Notes: generated by a model from the sequence alone, not told the origin. Shown: positions 1 to 32,348, counted from the first letter of the stretch. The stretch: DNA of 64,000 nt from Owenia fusiformis (GCA_903813345.2 CAIIXF020000006.1:19413936-19477935), one strand, 5' to 3'. Numbers and translations: made by a program.

Positions 1-180
1 TATACGAGTACCTCAATTCTGATTTTTTTTTATTTCCAAGATAAATATTTTAAAGCTATTTATAGTATTTATTATATCAGGCTAAAACAATAAGAATACA
101 ATACATACCTGAATTCTGAATATTTTTTTCTTATTTCAAAGATAATATACTTTAACGGTAGCAAATAAATAGAGTCCTAA
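1..180. other. TOP3B intron 7 (partial)
   Basis: AT-rich intron running off the left edge; nothing else is visible in it. Confidence 0.7.
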
Positions 181-186
181 ACTTAC

Positions 187-278
187 CAAGTCCAGTACTG
201 GCCATTTTAAGCATCTCAACAGTGTTCAAAGCCAACGGGCGCTGTTTCACCTTCTCTTTTTTAGTAACTGAAGTTACG
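187..278 (-). CDS. TOP3B: TOP3B exon 7 (last exon in window)
   Basis: 92 bp, completing the split valine codon of exon 6. Encodes [20 protein letters not shown] then ASTGLG. Donor GTAAGT at 186-181. The rest of the gene lies left of the window. Confidence 0.93.
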
Positions 279-3200
279 CTGTAACATAACACAATTCAGA
301 AATACTGTAACTAATAAATCATTGTCACTCATCATTTATAACATGGTTTTAATGAGAGCAAAGAAATCAATATATTTATGTTTATTCATTAATCCTTCAA
401 ATAAAGAAACATGTAGTAAAATATAAAGTGGTAACACTATAAGAAACCCATTCCTTGACAAACAGCATTTGTACTTTTACCAAAATATAATTGTACATTA
501 CAACTATTCATTCCAAAAATCTACAGATCGTGATTGTTTTGATGTAATTTGTAAATGTACGGTACATGTCTCCCCAGATATCTTTTTGTTGATCTTATTA
601 ATTCTTATTTAGGGTTGGCTTATCTCGTATAAAGGACTTACACAGCCTTGTCAATGCCTTTTACTACGTTGAGGAACATCTGGGCAACATCTTTGTCGAA
701 CATGCGAACTCTGTCCCAGTCCAGAGTGAGGCTACGGTTTGCCTCTATTGTAATCTACAATTTAAAAAATTAAAAGGCATTATTATCAAATGAATTCTTA
801 CACTCTTCATGCTATACCACAGCCTTCTCAAAATCATGTTTGTTGAAAGGATTACGATGTGATGCATATTAGAATTATCATATCTATTCTTGCAAGATGG
901 TCTAATGTACATTACATGTAAACTCAGAGTTATTTAATGCTGAATGTCTCAAGTCTAAGGACCTCAAAAACACAGACGTGTTTCTAAAAAAACATGAACT
1001 ATGACTCAATATCCTATTGCCATTGTAATAGCATTAAAGACAATTAGATTTTACATATTATTATTCACATTTTTCTGAAATAGTACCCTGTTCAATAGTT
1101 TGATTACCCTTTTTTAAAGATAGTTTGATCTGCAGTAATAAGTTACAAAGAATTAACATGCAAAATGTCACCACCTGCCATTTGTTACAGACACCAACTG
1201 CTGAATGCTGTTACAGATGCCGAAGGCCAACCACTGATTACCAGCCATCAAACGCCATCCACAAAACAGTTGGAGACTATAACAATATGTCATCACTTCT
1301 GGTGGTGACATAATGTCAGGGTATAAAAATGTTATCCAAATTAACATTGTTAAAATAGTATCCATAGTAACACAGTTTCCTTACCAGAGCTTGAAGCACC
1401 CAGAAAGGCTCAGGTTTGAAAGATTGTATTTTATCATGTCTCTCTACACAGAAACCAAGGGTTGGAGTCTGGCAAGGCCCATATGAGATCAGTGTAGAGT
1501 CTAGATCACCATACTTCCCCTGAAAGTAAAGGCCAAAATTGGACTTTGCCAGAGAGGTTATGCCAAACATAAGATCTTACTCTAATTTACTCTAATCAAT
1601 TCAATATACCAGAAACAAACTATTACATGCAACCAATCTGTGATATTTACAATTCAAATACTGTAGATAAATCAACAATATGAAAACAGTTTCTCTTCAT
1701 TTTTATAGTCTATCAATATATTAACTATCAAATAACTTCACAATACTTTTTAGATAGCTAATGTTTTTTCTATAAGAAATACCCCTAAATGTAACCAAAT
1801 TAAAATGTAAACCCGTTGACTACATCTTAAATGAAATTACTGCAATTTTTTTAACACTAACCTGGAAGAACTTCGTTTGATATCTAGTGAATGCACATCC
1901 AACTCGCAGATCTAACTCCTGTCTTGCATCTACAGAGAGAGCCTCATTTTGGTTTGGCGATCCAAGGTTACTCATTGCGCGTTTTATGTCAGTTTCGGTG
2001 ATTGCACTAAAGTGGGCCCTGAATATAGTCTAGAGAAAAGAAAAATTGCAATTTCATACTTTAAAATGTTGAACCATGAGCAATTATTGAAATATAGACT
2101 GTTTTTTCCATGCACAAAAGGAATGTCCCTTGCATTCCTGTGTTCTTACAAATCTATAACTAACTAATGTAATATCTGTCACTTGTGAAAATGCTACCAC
2201 ATAATTGATGCCAGATGTAGTTTTTTTAAGTACAAACCTTCATGATGATAGATGGTAAACATGATTTAAGAGTGTGGTTTATATAGAATATTTGTTTGTT
2301 CTCTTACAGCATTATTTACACATGGACCAATAGGACAGGTGTGAAGAACGACCTACTCAGGAAATTTATTCCAGTTTTGGCTCTCGTTAACCTTATACTA
2401 CTTACTTGCTCCTTGCCCCTGGATGGGTTCATTACTGGCTTACAGGCATCCATCACCTCAAAGCAAATATTCTCCCCTTCCTTGTCACAATCTAGCCACA
2501 GTACAAGGTAGTCAGACCCTCTTGCCTAGACCATGAAAAAAACATGACAGATTTATTCACATTAACGCTTGGTGCCACTATTTCTATTCATAAAACTCAA
2601 TTCTAATATGAAACGTGACGTCACAATAACTAGAACAATTGATTTACTGGTCTATATTGGAGTGTGTATGACCACTTAAATTTGCAAATGCATATATTTG
2701 TTTTTCTTGTCTGTTTATCATAGTTAGAATCGTAACAAAGACCTCGATTTTATGATTTATGTCAAATATTTTACTCAAATTTTATTCTGGCCATTGCCAA
2801 AGACCTCAATTGCAACGCGATTTCGGTCTTTTAACAATGAATAGAATAAATTTTTCAGTCATATATCACGACATAAATCATAAAATCTCAGTCTTTATTC
2901 CTTAATTAAAACAATGAATTTGGAAAATATCAGGGAAAATGTGCAAATCAGGCTATAAAATGTAAATCCAATGTCATATATAAGCAGTCATTCAACTAAG
3001 ATTTCAATTGAAGATTAACACAATAGTGATGAAATGTTTCATTCAAATCAGTGCTCTTGTTTTTTTAAATGTCCAAAACTGTTTCATAAAGACAAATTTT
3101 CCTGTCTGATGATATTACACACAACTGCTTACACATTCTCTACTGTGTGCAAATGAATTTCCAACTGAATGCAACTTAATCTTTTGACTCTAACAGTTAC

Positions 3201-5289
3201 CATTTCACTGGAACTAAACCTATGGTCTGTAGTTTATATTAACATGTGTTTTGAGTGAGTTTACTCATCAGAAAGGCCAATGTTGTGAGTACATGTATAT
3301 TCGACTGATGAAAGTTCAAATTTTATTTGAATGGTGCATTATGCTATGTTAAGTCTGGGGAGACCTCTAAATACATTTACATATAATCAGCCTCTGGTAA
3401 TACCTCTTTCTCCAGGAACTTTGGCATGTGTAGCTTCTCTGTTGCTTCTTTCTTCAAGGTAGGGGCAGAAAACAACTCAGCCTGTCATAAGTCAATAAAA
3501 ATAATATACATCAGTGTTACTTTGGCATTCACATTCATTCTCATTTATTTGTATAATTCTTTGATTAGATCAACAATTTATAGAATCAAAGTGTCAGTGA
3601 CAAGAGTAATACAGCCGACTTCCATTTTACAAGACTGGTCTATCACGATCTCTTGTTCAGGAGACTTGAAAGAACTGTCATAAAATAGTCTATTTTATTG
3701 GGTTATGCGTCAATACAACCTAAAAAATAAGCCAGGGGTTTCATTAGCAGCAGACAACAGGCAATTTTCACCAGTTGTTTTCACAAAATCACCTGTTGTT
3801 TTGAGGTACTTTTCAACTTTTCCATGTTAAATTCATGATTCCCATTAATTTTGCCTGTTGTTTTCATTTACTATTTAGCCTGTTGTGAGAAATTCTAGTG
3901 AAACCCCTGTAAGCAATCATAGTGGAGTATCCTAAGACTTAATTCTAGTTACTATAGATTTGGTTAACTTGGTGCTACTTAAGGCCAGAGTGCACTTTGG
4001 ATTTTATTGCAATTTTGAAAAGTAAACCACTGAATATTCTAGTTATTCAAACATCCTGAAGAATTATCAACCATCAATTAATAGTCTACATGTAGGTACA
4101 CTCATGCATCTTTGGTGCAAGAATGAAAGATGTAGATGATGTGTGGAATGAGTTATGTTTATCTGAAAATAGCACATGGTCATAAAATTTCACCAAAGTG
4201 CACACTGACCTTAATTTGGCATTTAGCCATTGGCAGCTATTAATATGGCAACGACACTAGAGCTGGGCCACTGCTCTGACCCCAAAACTTAGATATACTG
4301 GTACAGTGGGGAACATAAAGAATTACTATAGCTATGAAAATTACATGCTGTCGCACATGTAAAAATTACATGCTGTCGCACATGTAATAAATTCTTACCT
4401 CAGTGCATTCAGTGCTCTATTTTCTCTGTCCTAGTAAGTCCAGATATAGTGGACTTTGTGTCCATAATGACAATTAAGAACTTAAAAATTTAAAGTGGAT
4501 ATTCACAAGTTAATGCCGACTCATCAAATGTTGAGGTGATTTTGGAGCCCGATTACGCCGCAATGAGGATTGGCTCCCAGAATGCAACATGACACGTGCA
4601 AGCTTTCAAAATGCTGTTCCAACATTTTGAAACCTGTCACGAGTAAATAAGGATAACTGATGCTGCATTCTGGGAGTCAATCCTCCTTGGATCACAATGC
4701 ATGGTGATTCATAAAAACATTCGTTCAGTTTGGTAGGGATTTATCCATCATTCGCAGGTATGAAGCTTTGGATTCATTAATTATGCTACTAAAAGTGAAC
4801 GGGAATTATTTTTCTACCGCTTGGGAGAGTTTGAGACACGAAACTTAGAATTTAGCTCATTGTGACAACTTTTGATGGTTGAGGTTTATTTTTGTTCCCC
4901 ACTTTAAAAACAGACCAAATTTACAGTATGAGTATATATCTGAGATCTGTTCAACCTAAAATGATGAAATTCCAATATTCCAACTCATCAGAAGCGGCAG
5001 CAGTCCCTCTGTAAAAAAATTTACCATGGGCTTGAAACCCCATGATTTTACTTACCGGATCTACTCTGTCCCAGTTATTGTATTTTCCAATGAAGTCAAG
5101 GGACATGACATGTCCACAGACTGAGGTAAACTTGAAGCGAACTGACTCTCCCTGGAACTTCCCATTGTATTCATGAATTGAACAGGCGCCATTTGTCCCT
5201 TTTCTGGAACCCATTTGTCCATTGGAAAGAATCTTGGCGAGAGATTGAGCCAAAGATGGCTTTTCTGCAACCATCAATACTGTCTTCAT
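187..5289 (-). CDS. TOP3B: DNA topoisomerase III beta (5' part, seven exons)
   Basis: Type IA topoisomerase, which relaxes and decatenates DNA and, in animals, also acts on RNA, usually with TDRD3. Seven exons, each with AG/GT splice sites and continuous phase, encode residues 1-313: 5056-5289, 3404-3481, 2406-2525, 1862-2029, 1385-1519, 642-754 and 187-278. The start [15 protein letters not shown] matches the family start. The TOPRIM domain covers about residues 1-150, with the acidic E9 and D116, D118 and E120 (in [11 protein letters not shown]) present. Family blocks [11 protein letters not shown] and [19 protein letters not shown] follow. The catalytic tyrosine (YISYPRTET region) and the C-terminal zinc/RGG part lie beyond the left edge. 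Human TOP3B is about 860 aa, so roughly a third is here. The introns hold several MITEs, but no exon is broken. Identity is from remembered family sequence and is very secure. Confidence 0.96.
642..754 (-). CDS. TOP3B: TOP3B exon 6
   Basis: 113 bp, 37 codons plus two bases. Encodes [20 protein letters not shown] and [12 protein letters not shown], matching the family. Donor GTAAGT. Confidence 0.92.
1147..1311. repeat. ATGTCACCACC dispersed repeat, copy 1
   Basis: Starts with TTAACATGCAAAATGTCACC and ends GGTGGTGACAT. The inner ends ATGTCACCACC / GGTGGTGACAT are inverted. Similar copies lie at 30672, 35299, 37937, 60447 and 61405. It sits in TOP3B intron 5. Confidence 0.75.
1385..1519 (-). 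CDS. TOP3B: TOP3B exon 5
   Basis: 45 codons, phase 0. Encodes [20 protein letters not shown] and then [20 protein letters not shown]. Donor GTAAGG. Confidence 0.95.
1862..2029 (-). CDS. TOP3B: TOP3B exon 4
   Basis: 56 codons, phase 0. Encodes [13 protein letters not shown] through [20 protein letters not shown], a highly conserved block. Donor GTTAGT. Confidence 0.95.
2406..2525 (-). CDS. TOP3B: TOP3B exon 3
   Basis: 40 codons, phase 0. Encodes [19 protein letters not shown], the metal-binding DxDxE motif of TOPRIM. Donor GTAAGT. Confidence 0.95.
2738..2896. repeat. Hairpin MITE in TOP3B intron 2
   Basis: An arm starting AAAGACCTCGATTTTATG at 2738 is matched by its inverted copy ending at 2896 (24 of about 26 bases). 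A second inner pair, AAAGACC/GGTCTTT, lies near 2798-2841. No coding content. Confidence 0.6.
3404..3481 (-). CDS. TOP3B: TOP3B exon 2
   Basis: 26 codons ([13 protein letters not shown]...), phase 0 at both ends, acceptor ACAG and donor GTATTA. Matches the lysine-rich linker of the family. Confidence 0.9.
3733..3909. mobile_element. 177-bp hAT5-like MITE, copy 1
   Basis: Terminal inverted repeats CAGGGGTTTCATTAG / CTAGTGAAACCCCTG. The 5-bp direct repeat TAAGC lies directly on both sides (3728-3732, 3910-3914). A close copy lies at 10693-10866. The interior repeats CCTGTTGTTTTCA-like words. A 5-bp duplication with CAG ends suggests the hAT5 group. Confidence 0.8.
3979..4214. mobile_element. 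TTAA-flanked MITE (236 bp)
   Basis: The inverted ends read TTAAGGCCAGAGTGCACTTTGG on the left, with two mismatches on the right (positions 4193-4214). The TTAA at each end fits piggyBac- or Kolobok-type insertion. Confidence 0.7.
4336..4386. repeat. 25-bp direct repeat, two copies
   Basis: The word AAAATTACATGCTGTCGCAC, followed by ATGTA, occurs twice in tandem. Confidence 0.8.
4565..4684. repeat. Hairpin MITE in TOP3B intron 1
   Basis: AGGATTGGCTCCCAGAATGCA at the left pairs with TGCATTCTGGGAGTCAATCCT at the right; inner segments (TTTCAAAATG / CATTTTGAAA) also pair. Confidence 0.65.
5056..5289 (-). CDS. TOP3B: TOP3B exon 1
   Basis: Residues 1-78, exactly 78 codons. ATG at 5289-5287; donor GTAAGT follows position 5056. 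An in-frame upstream ATG at 5313 would add eight residues, but the family begins at MKTVL. Holds the EKPS motif of the TOPRIM fold. Confidence 0.95.
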
Positions 5290-5400
5290 TTTGGTTTTTA
5301 TTTGAAGTATCAAATTTTAGTCTAACTTCGTCAAAATTAATGATTGCTTACTCAAAATTATAAAAATTAAAATATCATGGGCGCGGCCATGTTGTACAAA
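5290..5400 (-). promoter_or_regulatory. Likely TOP3B promoter region
   Basis: Immediately upstream of the TOP3B start. On the minus strand at 5379-5392 the sequence reads CATGGCCGCGCC, a YY1-like ATGG core in a short GC patch within AT-rich DNA. The transcription start is not resolved. Confidence 0.35.
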
Positions 5401-5568
5401 ATGGTACAATAACACTTCGAATTGTACTTTTTGGTAAAATTAAATTGATATTTTCATATAGATGGCATTCAAGTAAATTGTCCAAAAACTGTTTGCATTA
5501 TCAAGTCCATCTGTGCAGTCTGTCATGCAAGATCAACAGAACTTTTTTTAGGTATTTCAATTAAGGAT

Positions 5569-5717
5569 TTAAGCCCTGGACTCAGTGCATTGTGTGCGGA
5601 ATCATTCCATTGAATGTGTTATTTCCTATTTGCATGACAGCGCAGCTGGAATGCAAAGTTTAGGAAATAATGCCCGGGTTGAATGAAGCAGCCACAATGC
5701 ACGAGTCTTGGGCTTAA
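5569..5717. repeat. Hairpin MITE
   Basis: TTAAGCCCTGGACTC at the left pairs with GAGTCTTGGGCTTAA at the right; GTGCATTGTGTG/CACAATGCAC and TTATTTCCTA/TAGGAAATAA also pair, giving a nearly full-length foldback. Confidence 0.65.
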
Positions 5718-8519
5718 AATTCTTTTCACACATTGAAAAATATTTTCTATGAAATCACCAAAAGGATACAAAATCACTAAAAGAACTTATTTTCGATGGC
5801 ACTTTTTGAAAGGGTCAAGTTGGCAAAGTATCAATTTCAATCTGGAGAGTCAACTTGTCTCCTTGACAACTGTCTAACAAGTGACCTTGGATGCAATGAT
5901 TAGTAATATAATGCGCTGCAGTTATATGAAATACTGTGTTAGGATTGGCTAAAATCTGACACATCTTGCCTAGCTGTGTGTGAATTTGAATTATAGAAGT
6001 GCACTACAGCACATTGCAGTGCATCTAATAAAAAGAATATGTAGGCATCAAGAAATACAAGTTATTAAGTACATTTCATTCAAGAGAGCAAGTCAAGAAA
6101 TACAAAGTTTGTAGGTATTTTGTTGTAATGTGTATTATGACATTGAAATCCATAACATGATAAAAGATTTAAAGTTTAAAGGCCAATATTATTGAGAATG
6201 GGTAAAGGGATGGAATGTGCACTTTGTTATTCCAAGGTCAGAGATGAATTCAATGGAATAGGGGAATAAATTGATGTCCAAGATTCTGTGCTGTGTCAGA
6301 GTCTAATTGGCTCGACTCAAGGAGAGATGTCAAAATTGGGTTTTTGACCACAAAATTAAGTTGGATAAAATTAACAGGGGTTAAAGTGACAGTAAGTGAA
6401 TCATGAAAAATGCCCATGTATTGTTGATAAAAAACTTGGGTAGACTCAAAATTAACACATGTAACAACAAAAGGGATCATCAATGGGGAGAAATAAATTA
6501 AGTTTTGATGATTTATGTAAAAAATAATAAGTAAAAATAACAAAATATTTATATCAGTTTTATACATTTATTGCAAACCATACCTGTATTTTACAGGTAT
6601 ACTCTCATCATTGTCATACATTAATAAAATTAGTATAGATGGCATGCAACTCAATAACTTACATAACTCTGGTCACATATAACCATACAAAAATGGATCT
6701 GTTTTAAAATTGAAGTGTTAATATATTAATCTACAATAAGTTATTACACATGATTAGTTCTTAATTTGGCCACAAGAGGCAGCACCTGTACACCTCCAAA
6801 TCATCACAATAATTTTGTAAATAAGCAAAGTATAATTATAAATAATCATGAACATAATTTTAGAATTCGTTCCTACTAACAATCACTACAAAGCCCCTTT
6901 GAAACTAAGTAAAAATTCCCTGATTCTACAAACATCAACTGCGGGTGTTCTCCCTTGAAGAAAAACCATTCGAAAGTGAAAAAAAATTCCTAATATCAAA
7001 TTGGTTCCACAGACAATAGTTGACAAGAAAAATATCTGAGCTTTTGATATTCGTCAACACCCGATGGAATTTCTTATGGGAACACACCCTCAATGAAAAC
7101 ACCATGTTAGAAGGTTAGTTATACACAACTATCACCCCCAAGTATGACTAGTATTAAATATATTGCACTTAGGGGCAAGGTTAGTATGTTAGTGGACGAT
7201 TACATACAAAATTAATATATATTCTCTTCATATATTCTTCTAGCTAAATGAGACAGTGTTAAATCATTGGCTTCCATTCTTGTCAAAAAACTTGATTCTA
7301 AAAAATTTATTCAGGATAGATTGTCTTGTTGTGAATAACAGGTTAATAGAAGATAATAAGCAATAAAATATGTGTAAGATAAATAGACAACATGCTTGTC
7401 ATGATTTCCGTCTGATTCACAGTTCCAAAAATGGCTCCAATAACCCATGCAATTATGAGGATCAATACCCGAATGCCTATATTTTCATGAGGCTGTACAT
7501 TGGACTGTATCACATACTGGTACCCTAGTAGTACCAATAACCAAATTTTGTCTTACAATAATTTTAGAATATCCTCTCATAAAATTCATGAAGCCAAGTT
7601 TACATCAAGCTCATTATCTGTATTAAAAGATAGAGAAATGTGCTGTTAAAGAATAGTATAATGCAAAGCCTTAAAAATATGGCTCCATGTCACTTGCTTA
7701 ATGTTAATGCATAGAAAATTGGAGACATTTCTTGAGGCTCTGCATTTGACTGTTATTGGAATGGCAATTACTTAGATTCTGGAATGTATTAATAACTGTG
7801 CAGAATTGTCACACAGGAGTCATGCTTTTCATTGCTACAATGAGTAAATGAGTGAAATTGGCAAGGAGTAAGGAAGTTCTGTTCATATTCAAAACAAATC
7901 AAACATCGATCTCCAAAAGTCTCCACAGAAAAGTGATAATCAATGCATGACATATCCATATTGACTACAATTTTATAGAAATTGTAAATAGATAACTTAA
8001 ATACTAATTTGCAGGTACAAAAAAACATCGAACTCAAAACTAAAACTGGGTACGAACTATAAAGTGTACTCAATATTCAAGACTGGACTGTATTTTTGGA
8101 CAATATCAGAGCTTTGGCCAACATATATTAAGGCAATGTTACAAAACATAACTTAAATAAGTAAAGCAAACAATTCTAAATAGTTACCTGTAACTAATCA
8201 TTTCAGGCAATTCTTTTTGAGACTGAACAAAATCATTAATGAAATAAGACAAACTGCATATGGAATTAGTTTCCAATTAGATAATCCTAATAATTATGAT
8301 TTCTTGTGTAATTGTGAAAACAGAAAAGTTACCATGAATAAAAAATTAGAATCCTAATCGTCGTATACTAATCAATCTCTATTATTGAATTCAGAATAAA
8401 CTATTCAAATTCATGGGTCCTGTATTATGATTGTGTTAGTGTGCATGTTATTTTATGTTACTCTTGCTTCAGGCCTTCAAAAATCAGGCCTCTATAATTT
8501 AGACTGATAACTATAAACC

Positions 8520-8724
8520 CAGTGATCTCCCCAGGATTTTTTCTCAGGTGTGTGCAAAATTCTCATTTTCAAAATTCAGACAAATATTAGTCAAAATATG
8601 CAAATTTTTCATGAATTTCTCATTTTCAAGTGGGTGCAAATGGATTTTCAGGTGGGTGCAAACCTATTTTCAAAATCTCAATTGGGTGTTGCGCCCACTT
8701 GCTTTAATGCTGGGGAGATCACTG
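8520..8724. mobile_element. 205-bp hAT5-like MITE, CAGTGATCTCCCC family copy 1
   Basis: Terminal inverted repeats CAGTGATCTCCCCAG / CTGGGGAGATCACTG. The 5-bp word AAACC flanks both ends. Related copies lie at 54163-54361 and, by its ends only, 59525-59721. Confidence 0.8.
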
Positions 8725-9586
8725 AAACCTGATTTATTTTTTTCACTCTATTTTGCATTTCAAAATATGACCGCTAAGACGTGATTGCTTACACAATATT
8801 CTGTTCTTTCAATACAGTAGTTGCACTAGTAAATGGCACATTGTCTAATGTTGAGCATCAATATGGAACTATGAGTGCTACTTTGTTGTAGTTCTTTGAC
8901 TTGATTAAACTGACTAAAGAGATGATAGATAAATTGAGATCATATACTGGTACACATAATGAAAATCTTCCAATTCAAAGCTCTAATTTCTCATCATGAA
9001 ATTGATATCCCAACATGTCTGCCAGTTCAGGGGAGTAAGTGTATCAACAGTTTTTCAGTCATGTCTAGCCTTGCACCAAGTTTCTGCCTCATTCCTTCCC
9101 CCTGAGATAAAAAGGGTGATGGGGAATACCCAATGCCAACTAACTTTAAGTCTGATTTCCCCAGTTTTTCCTTTGTGATTGTACAGCCAAGTGTCTCTGT
9201 CTGTTCACTGATGTTCTCGTTAATTCATCCCTTTGTATGAAAATCACAGAAAACATTTGGATGGTGAATTTCAGAATTCCAGTTTGAGTTCATTATGTTC
9301 TGGTGCTCAACATTCCATTGCTTAATGGATTCCAAAGTTAGTTGGTGATGTCATCTCGAACTTTGATGAAGATTATGAACACAAGAAGTTCCATCCCAAG
9401 TCGATGTGATCAGGTCACATCAAAATTGACCAATAAGACTGTAGAATCTCAGAATGGCTTGAACTCCATTTCTCCCATATAAAGCTGCTGTTGAAGCCTC
9501 TTTGACATATCATAATAATAGTTTAAAATCTTGTTTTTAGCCAAAATGGCAAATAAATAATAGATCTATGTAGAAAATAATGGATT

Positions 9587-29739
<20,153 letters not shown>

Positions 29740-29900
29740 GGCATAGATATTTGTACTCTTCTTGCGGTTTGTTTTGATTGTCAGGACTCGGCTAAATTAC
29801 GTCCAAATTCACTTCAATCGCTTTCTTTAGTGCTTAGTCTTCAAATGCAGAAAATTCTAATCAATGGCGGGATAGAGCACGTGTGACCTTAGGTCAAAAC
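29740..29900 (-). promoter_or_regulatory. Likely ZMYND19 promoter
   Basis: Directly upstream of the start codon. It holds an E-box CACGTG (29878-29883) and, overlapping nothing else, TGACCTTAGGTCA (29884-29896), two nuclear-receptor half sites in everted orientation with one base between them. A CCAAT box (29908-29912 on the plus strand) lies just beyond. The sites are seen; use in vivo is inferred. Confidence 0.45.
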
Positions 29901-30671
29901 ACCTGTCCAATCGGATTGCAGCACTGTAAAGCTCCGCCTTCTTTTATTAGACTTGGATTGGATGAATATATTGAACTAGTTATCTGTTAACAGGTTAATG
30001 CTCATGGTTTCTTTTGTTTTCTTTTGAAGTTATTTGTTTATTTTATAACCTGTTAATCCAAGCCAATGTTGAAAATGGATTTTGCTAATTATTCCCTCCC
30101 AGATCTTAGTTTCCTCTCATCTTTAGTATGCAAATTACAGAATGATGAGTCCCTGATTCATGAACACATGTCTGATGAACATCAACAAACCATCCAATAG
30201 TCAATAGATGGGAGATTCGTCTTTACTTTACCTATGGCCAGGGGCGGTGGGTGGGGTCACTGTATACAATATTCGGTGGGGGTCCTTGGCTGAACCCTCA
30301 GATATCAATATGTTGAATTATCTTCCCATACCAATTTGTGTGACGAGGTAACATATTTTCCATGCCCATTCTCATAGCAGAAAGTGGGATAATCCCACCA
30401 TTGCCAGTCCCATACCTTAAAAGTCATAATTTGGGGGGGGGGGGCATTTTCATACCAGATCCTAAAATTTGGGTCCATTGCCATACCAAATGTCAAAAAA
30501 GGTACACCATGTATGCTGAGGATCCCTGTCAAGGTTTATATGCAATGAACCCCAAGCACCATGGGCATTAAGAAATGGATAGGAATCTTTCAGGAAATTG
30601 GTCTCACCCAATACAGTTCTGTTTAACAGAACTAACATATTGATACTGAACAGTGGTATTGTATTAATAAA

Positions 30672-30809
30672 ACAAGGCATTAACATGTAAATGTCACCAC
30701 CACCCATTTGTTATACAGATCTGACAGCTGAACGCCATTTGTTGCAGACACGAACCACCAAAAAAAGTTGGAGGCAATAACAATGTGTCACAACTTTTGG
30801 TGGTGACAT
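30672..30809. repeat. ATGTCACCACC dispersed repeat, copy 2
   Basis: AAGGCATTAACATG, then ATGTCACCACC, and at the far end TTGGTGGTGACAT. Same layout as copy 1. Confidence 0.75.
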
Positions 30810-31608
30810 AAATTTTTTTATCTTTAGATCCTGAATAGCTTAAAGGGGGAGGGAGCAGAAGGTTGATGAAATACTGCAATCATTCAGATAAACATAATGA
30901 TCATGCTCTGCTACTCTCTGCAAGTAGAACTAGTTGAACAAGGTCAAGCTTTGGGAACTATATCTGATTTAAATGGAGGGTGCCCAAGTGGAACTGATCA
31001 TCTTCCACTTGCAAACTGAGATGACTATTAACTAGCCTTCTGGGGATGTCCATGCACTCAGTCATTCCTGTGAAGGCACATCCATCTAGAGCATGATTCG
31101 ACCCTGACCATTCAGCCTATCTCTTTAATCGCCTTCCTTTAACATGTCATGTACTAGTTTTTATCAGTAGTTTAATAATGTACAATTTTCATTCATTTTC
31201 TAGGATTCCTTTCCTGGATTTAACTATAAAATAATGAATCATGACAACAGTACAAATTCATATTGGCTTCTTTTCAGATTCCTTAATTTATTATTTATTG
31301 ACATGAAGCAGTTAAACTTCTTGTTTCAAATATTACAATGTTGGCTTCTTTCAGGCACCTCTATTCTTTCTTTATTTATTACTTGTTTCAAATATTACTA
31401 TAGCCTTGCCCAAGTCAGCATTTTTATGTGATTTTGAATTATTACCGTCAAAAATGAAATCAAGATAAGTAAAAGACTTGGGCAAGGCTAATATTACTTG
31501 TATACACAGACATCTAAAATAAAATGGAGAAGACAGACTCTCTTTTTTCATAAATAAATATAAAAATAAATTCCCCTCATTCTAATCAATTTTATAAATC
31601 CTGAGAAG

Positions 31609-32348
31609 TACAGGGTGACACAAGAAATGCCACCCACTAATTTTGGAAAAACTTTCTCAATAATTAAGGGGAATCTTTGTGATTTTTTTATGTGAAGATA
31701 GTGTTCAATGGAAAAAAGATTGGTATGCTTGCATAGCATCAATGACTTAGAAATAATTTATAATGTCCACCCATAGAGCTTAGCGGTAACGTGTGTACCT
31801 CTTACGCAATAGGTCCCCAATTCGATCCCTGGTTCAGGCAAGACTAAATTTGCTTGTTTGCGTAAAGTACTGAGTGAGTCGTCCACAACTCGTACAAAAG
31901 GCTATGGTGTGCACCTGGTTGTCTATGTGTAAGTGCACATAAAAGAACACAGGGCTCCTTCGAGGAGGGGTTTCTGGATCTATCTTCATGGTTAATAACG
32001 TATATATTATGACCATATACGGGATATACCCAATGGCTATTGTTCACCTAATTGGTGGTAAACAAAATACAATACAATGTGTAAGCTAATGAAAGCAATC
32101 CAGAAATGACTCAAATAATGGGTAAGATAGAAATCCCAGATTTCAGAAAACTCTTATTCTCGAACATCTTTTAAAGATTTCACCGAGAACATTCCTGGAT
32201 GGAATCCCAAAGTTGTTGATGCTATCCAAGTACAACAATCTTTTCTCCATTGAACACTCTATCTCCACAAGAAGAATCACAAAAATGCCTCAATTATTGA
32301 GAAAGTTATTCCAAATTAAGTTGGTAGCATTTTTTGTGGCACCCTGTA
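31609..32348. mobile_element. TA-flanked inverted-repeat element interrupted by a SINE
   Basis: Ends TACAGGGTGACACAAGAAAT / TGTGGCACCCTGTA, with pairing continuing for about 140 bp on each side (for example TTTCTCAATAATT / AATTATTGAGAAA). TA borders and a CAGGGTG start fit a mariner/Tc1-type MITE. The interior is replaced by the SINE at 31762-32079. Confidence 0.75.
31762..32079 (+). mobile_element. tRNA-derived SINE
   Basis: A split Pol III promoter is visible: box A-like GAGCTTAGCGGT (31776-31787) and box B-like AATTCGATCCC (31819-31829), spaced as in a tRNA. After a unique body it ends in an A-rich tail, AAACAAAATACAATACAAT (32059-32078). A complete tRNA cloverleaf is not formed, so it is a SINE and not a tRNA gene. 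Confidence 0.75.

Larger units (their letters stand above)
3482..5055. other. TOP3B intron 1
   Basis: Non-coding. Holds the CAGGGGTTTCA MITE at 3733-3909, the TTAA-flanked MITE at 3979-4214, a two-copy 25-bp direct repeat at 4336-4386 and a hairpin MITE at 4565-4684. Confidence 0.75.
5290..9586. other. Intergenic region between TOP3B and ZMYND19
   Basis: No conserved coding exon is seen on either strand. It contains the TOP3B promoter side, hairpin MITE 5569-5717, the CAGTGATCTCCCC MITE 8520-8724 and presumably the ZMYND19 3' UTR. No clear AATAAA follows the ZMYND19 stop closely. Confidence 0.6.

Noticed and set aside
7343-7537. 64-aa hydrophobic minus-strand ORF
   Set aside because: AT-rich hydrophobic ORFs of this size are common by chance here; no family match and no splice context.
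31776-31845. tRNA gene
   Set aside because: Box A and box B are present, but no acceptor stem or cloverleaf forms and an A-rich tail follows; it is a SINE.
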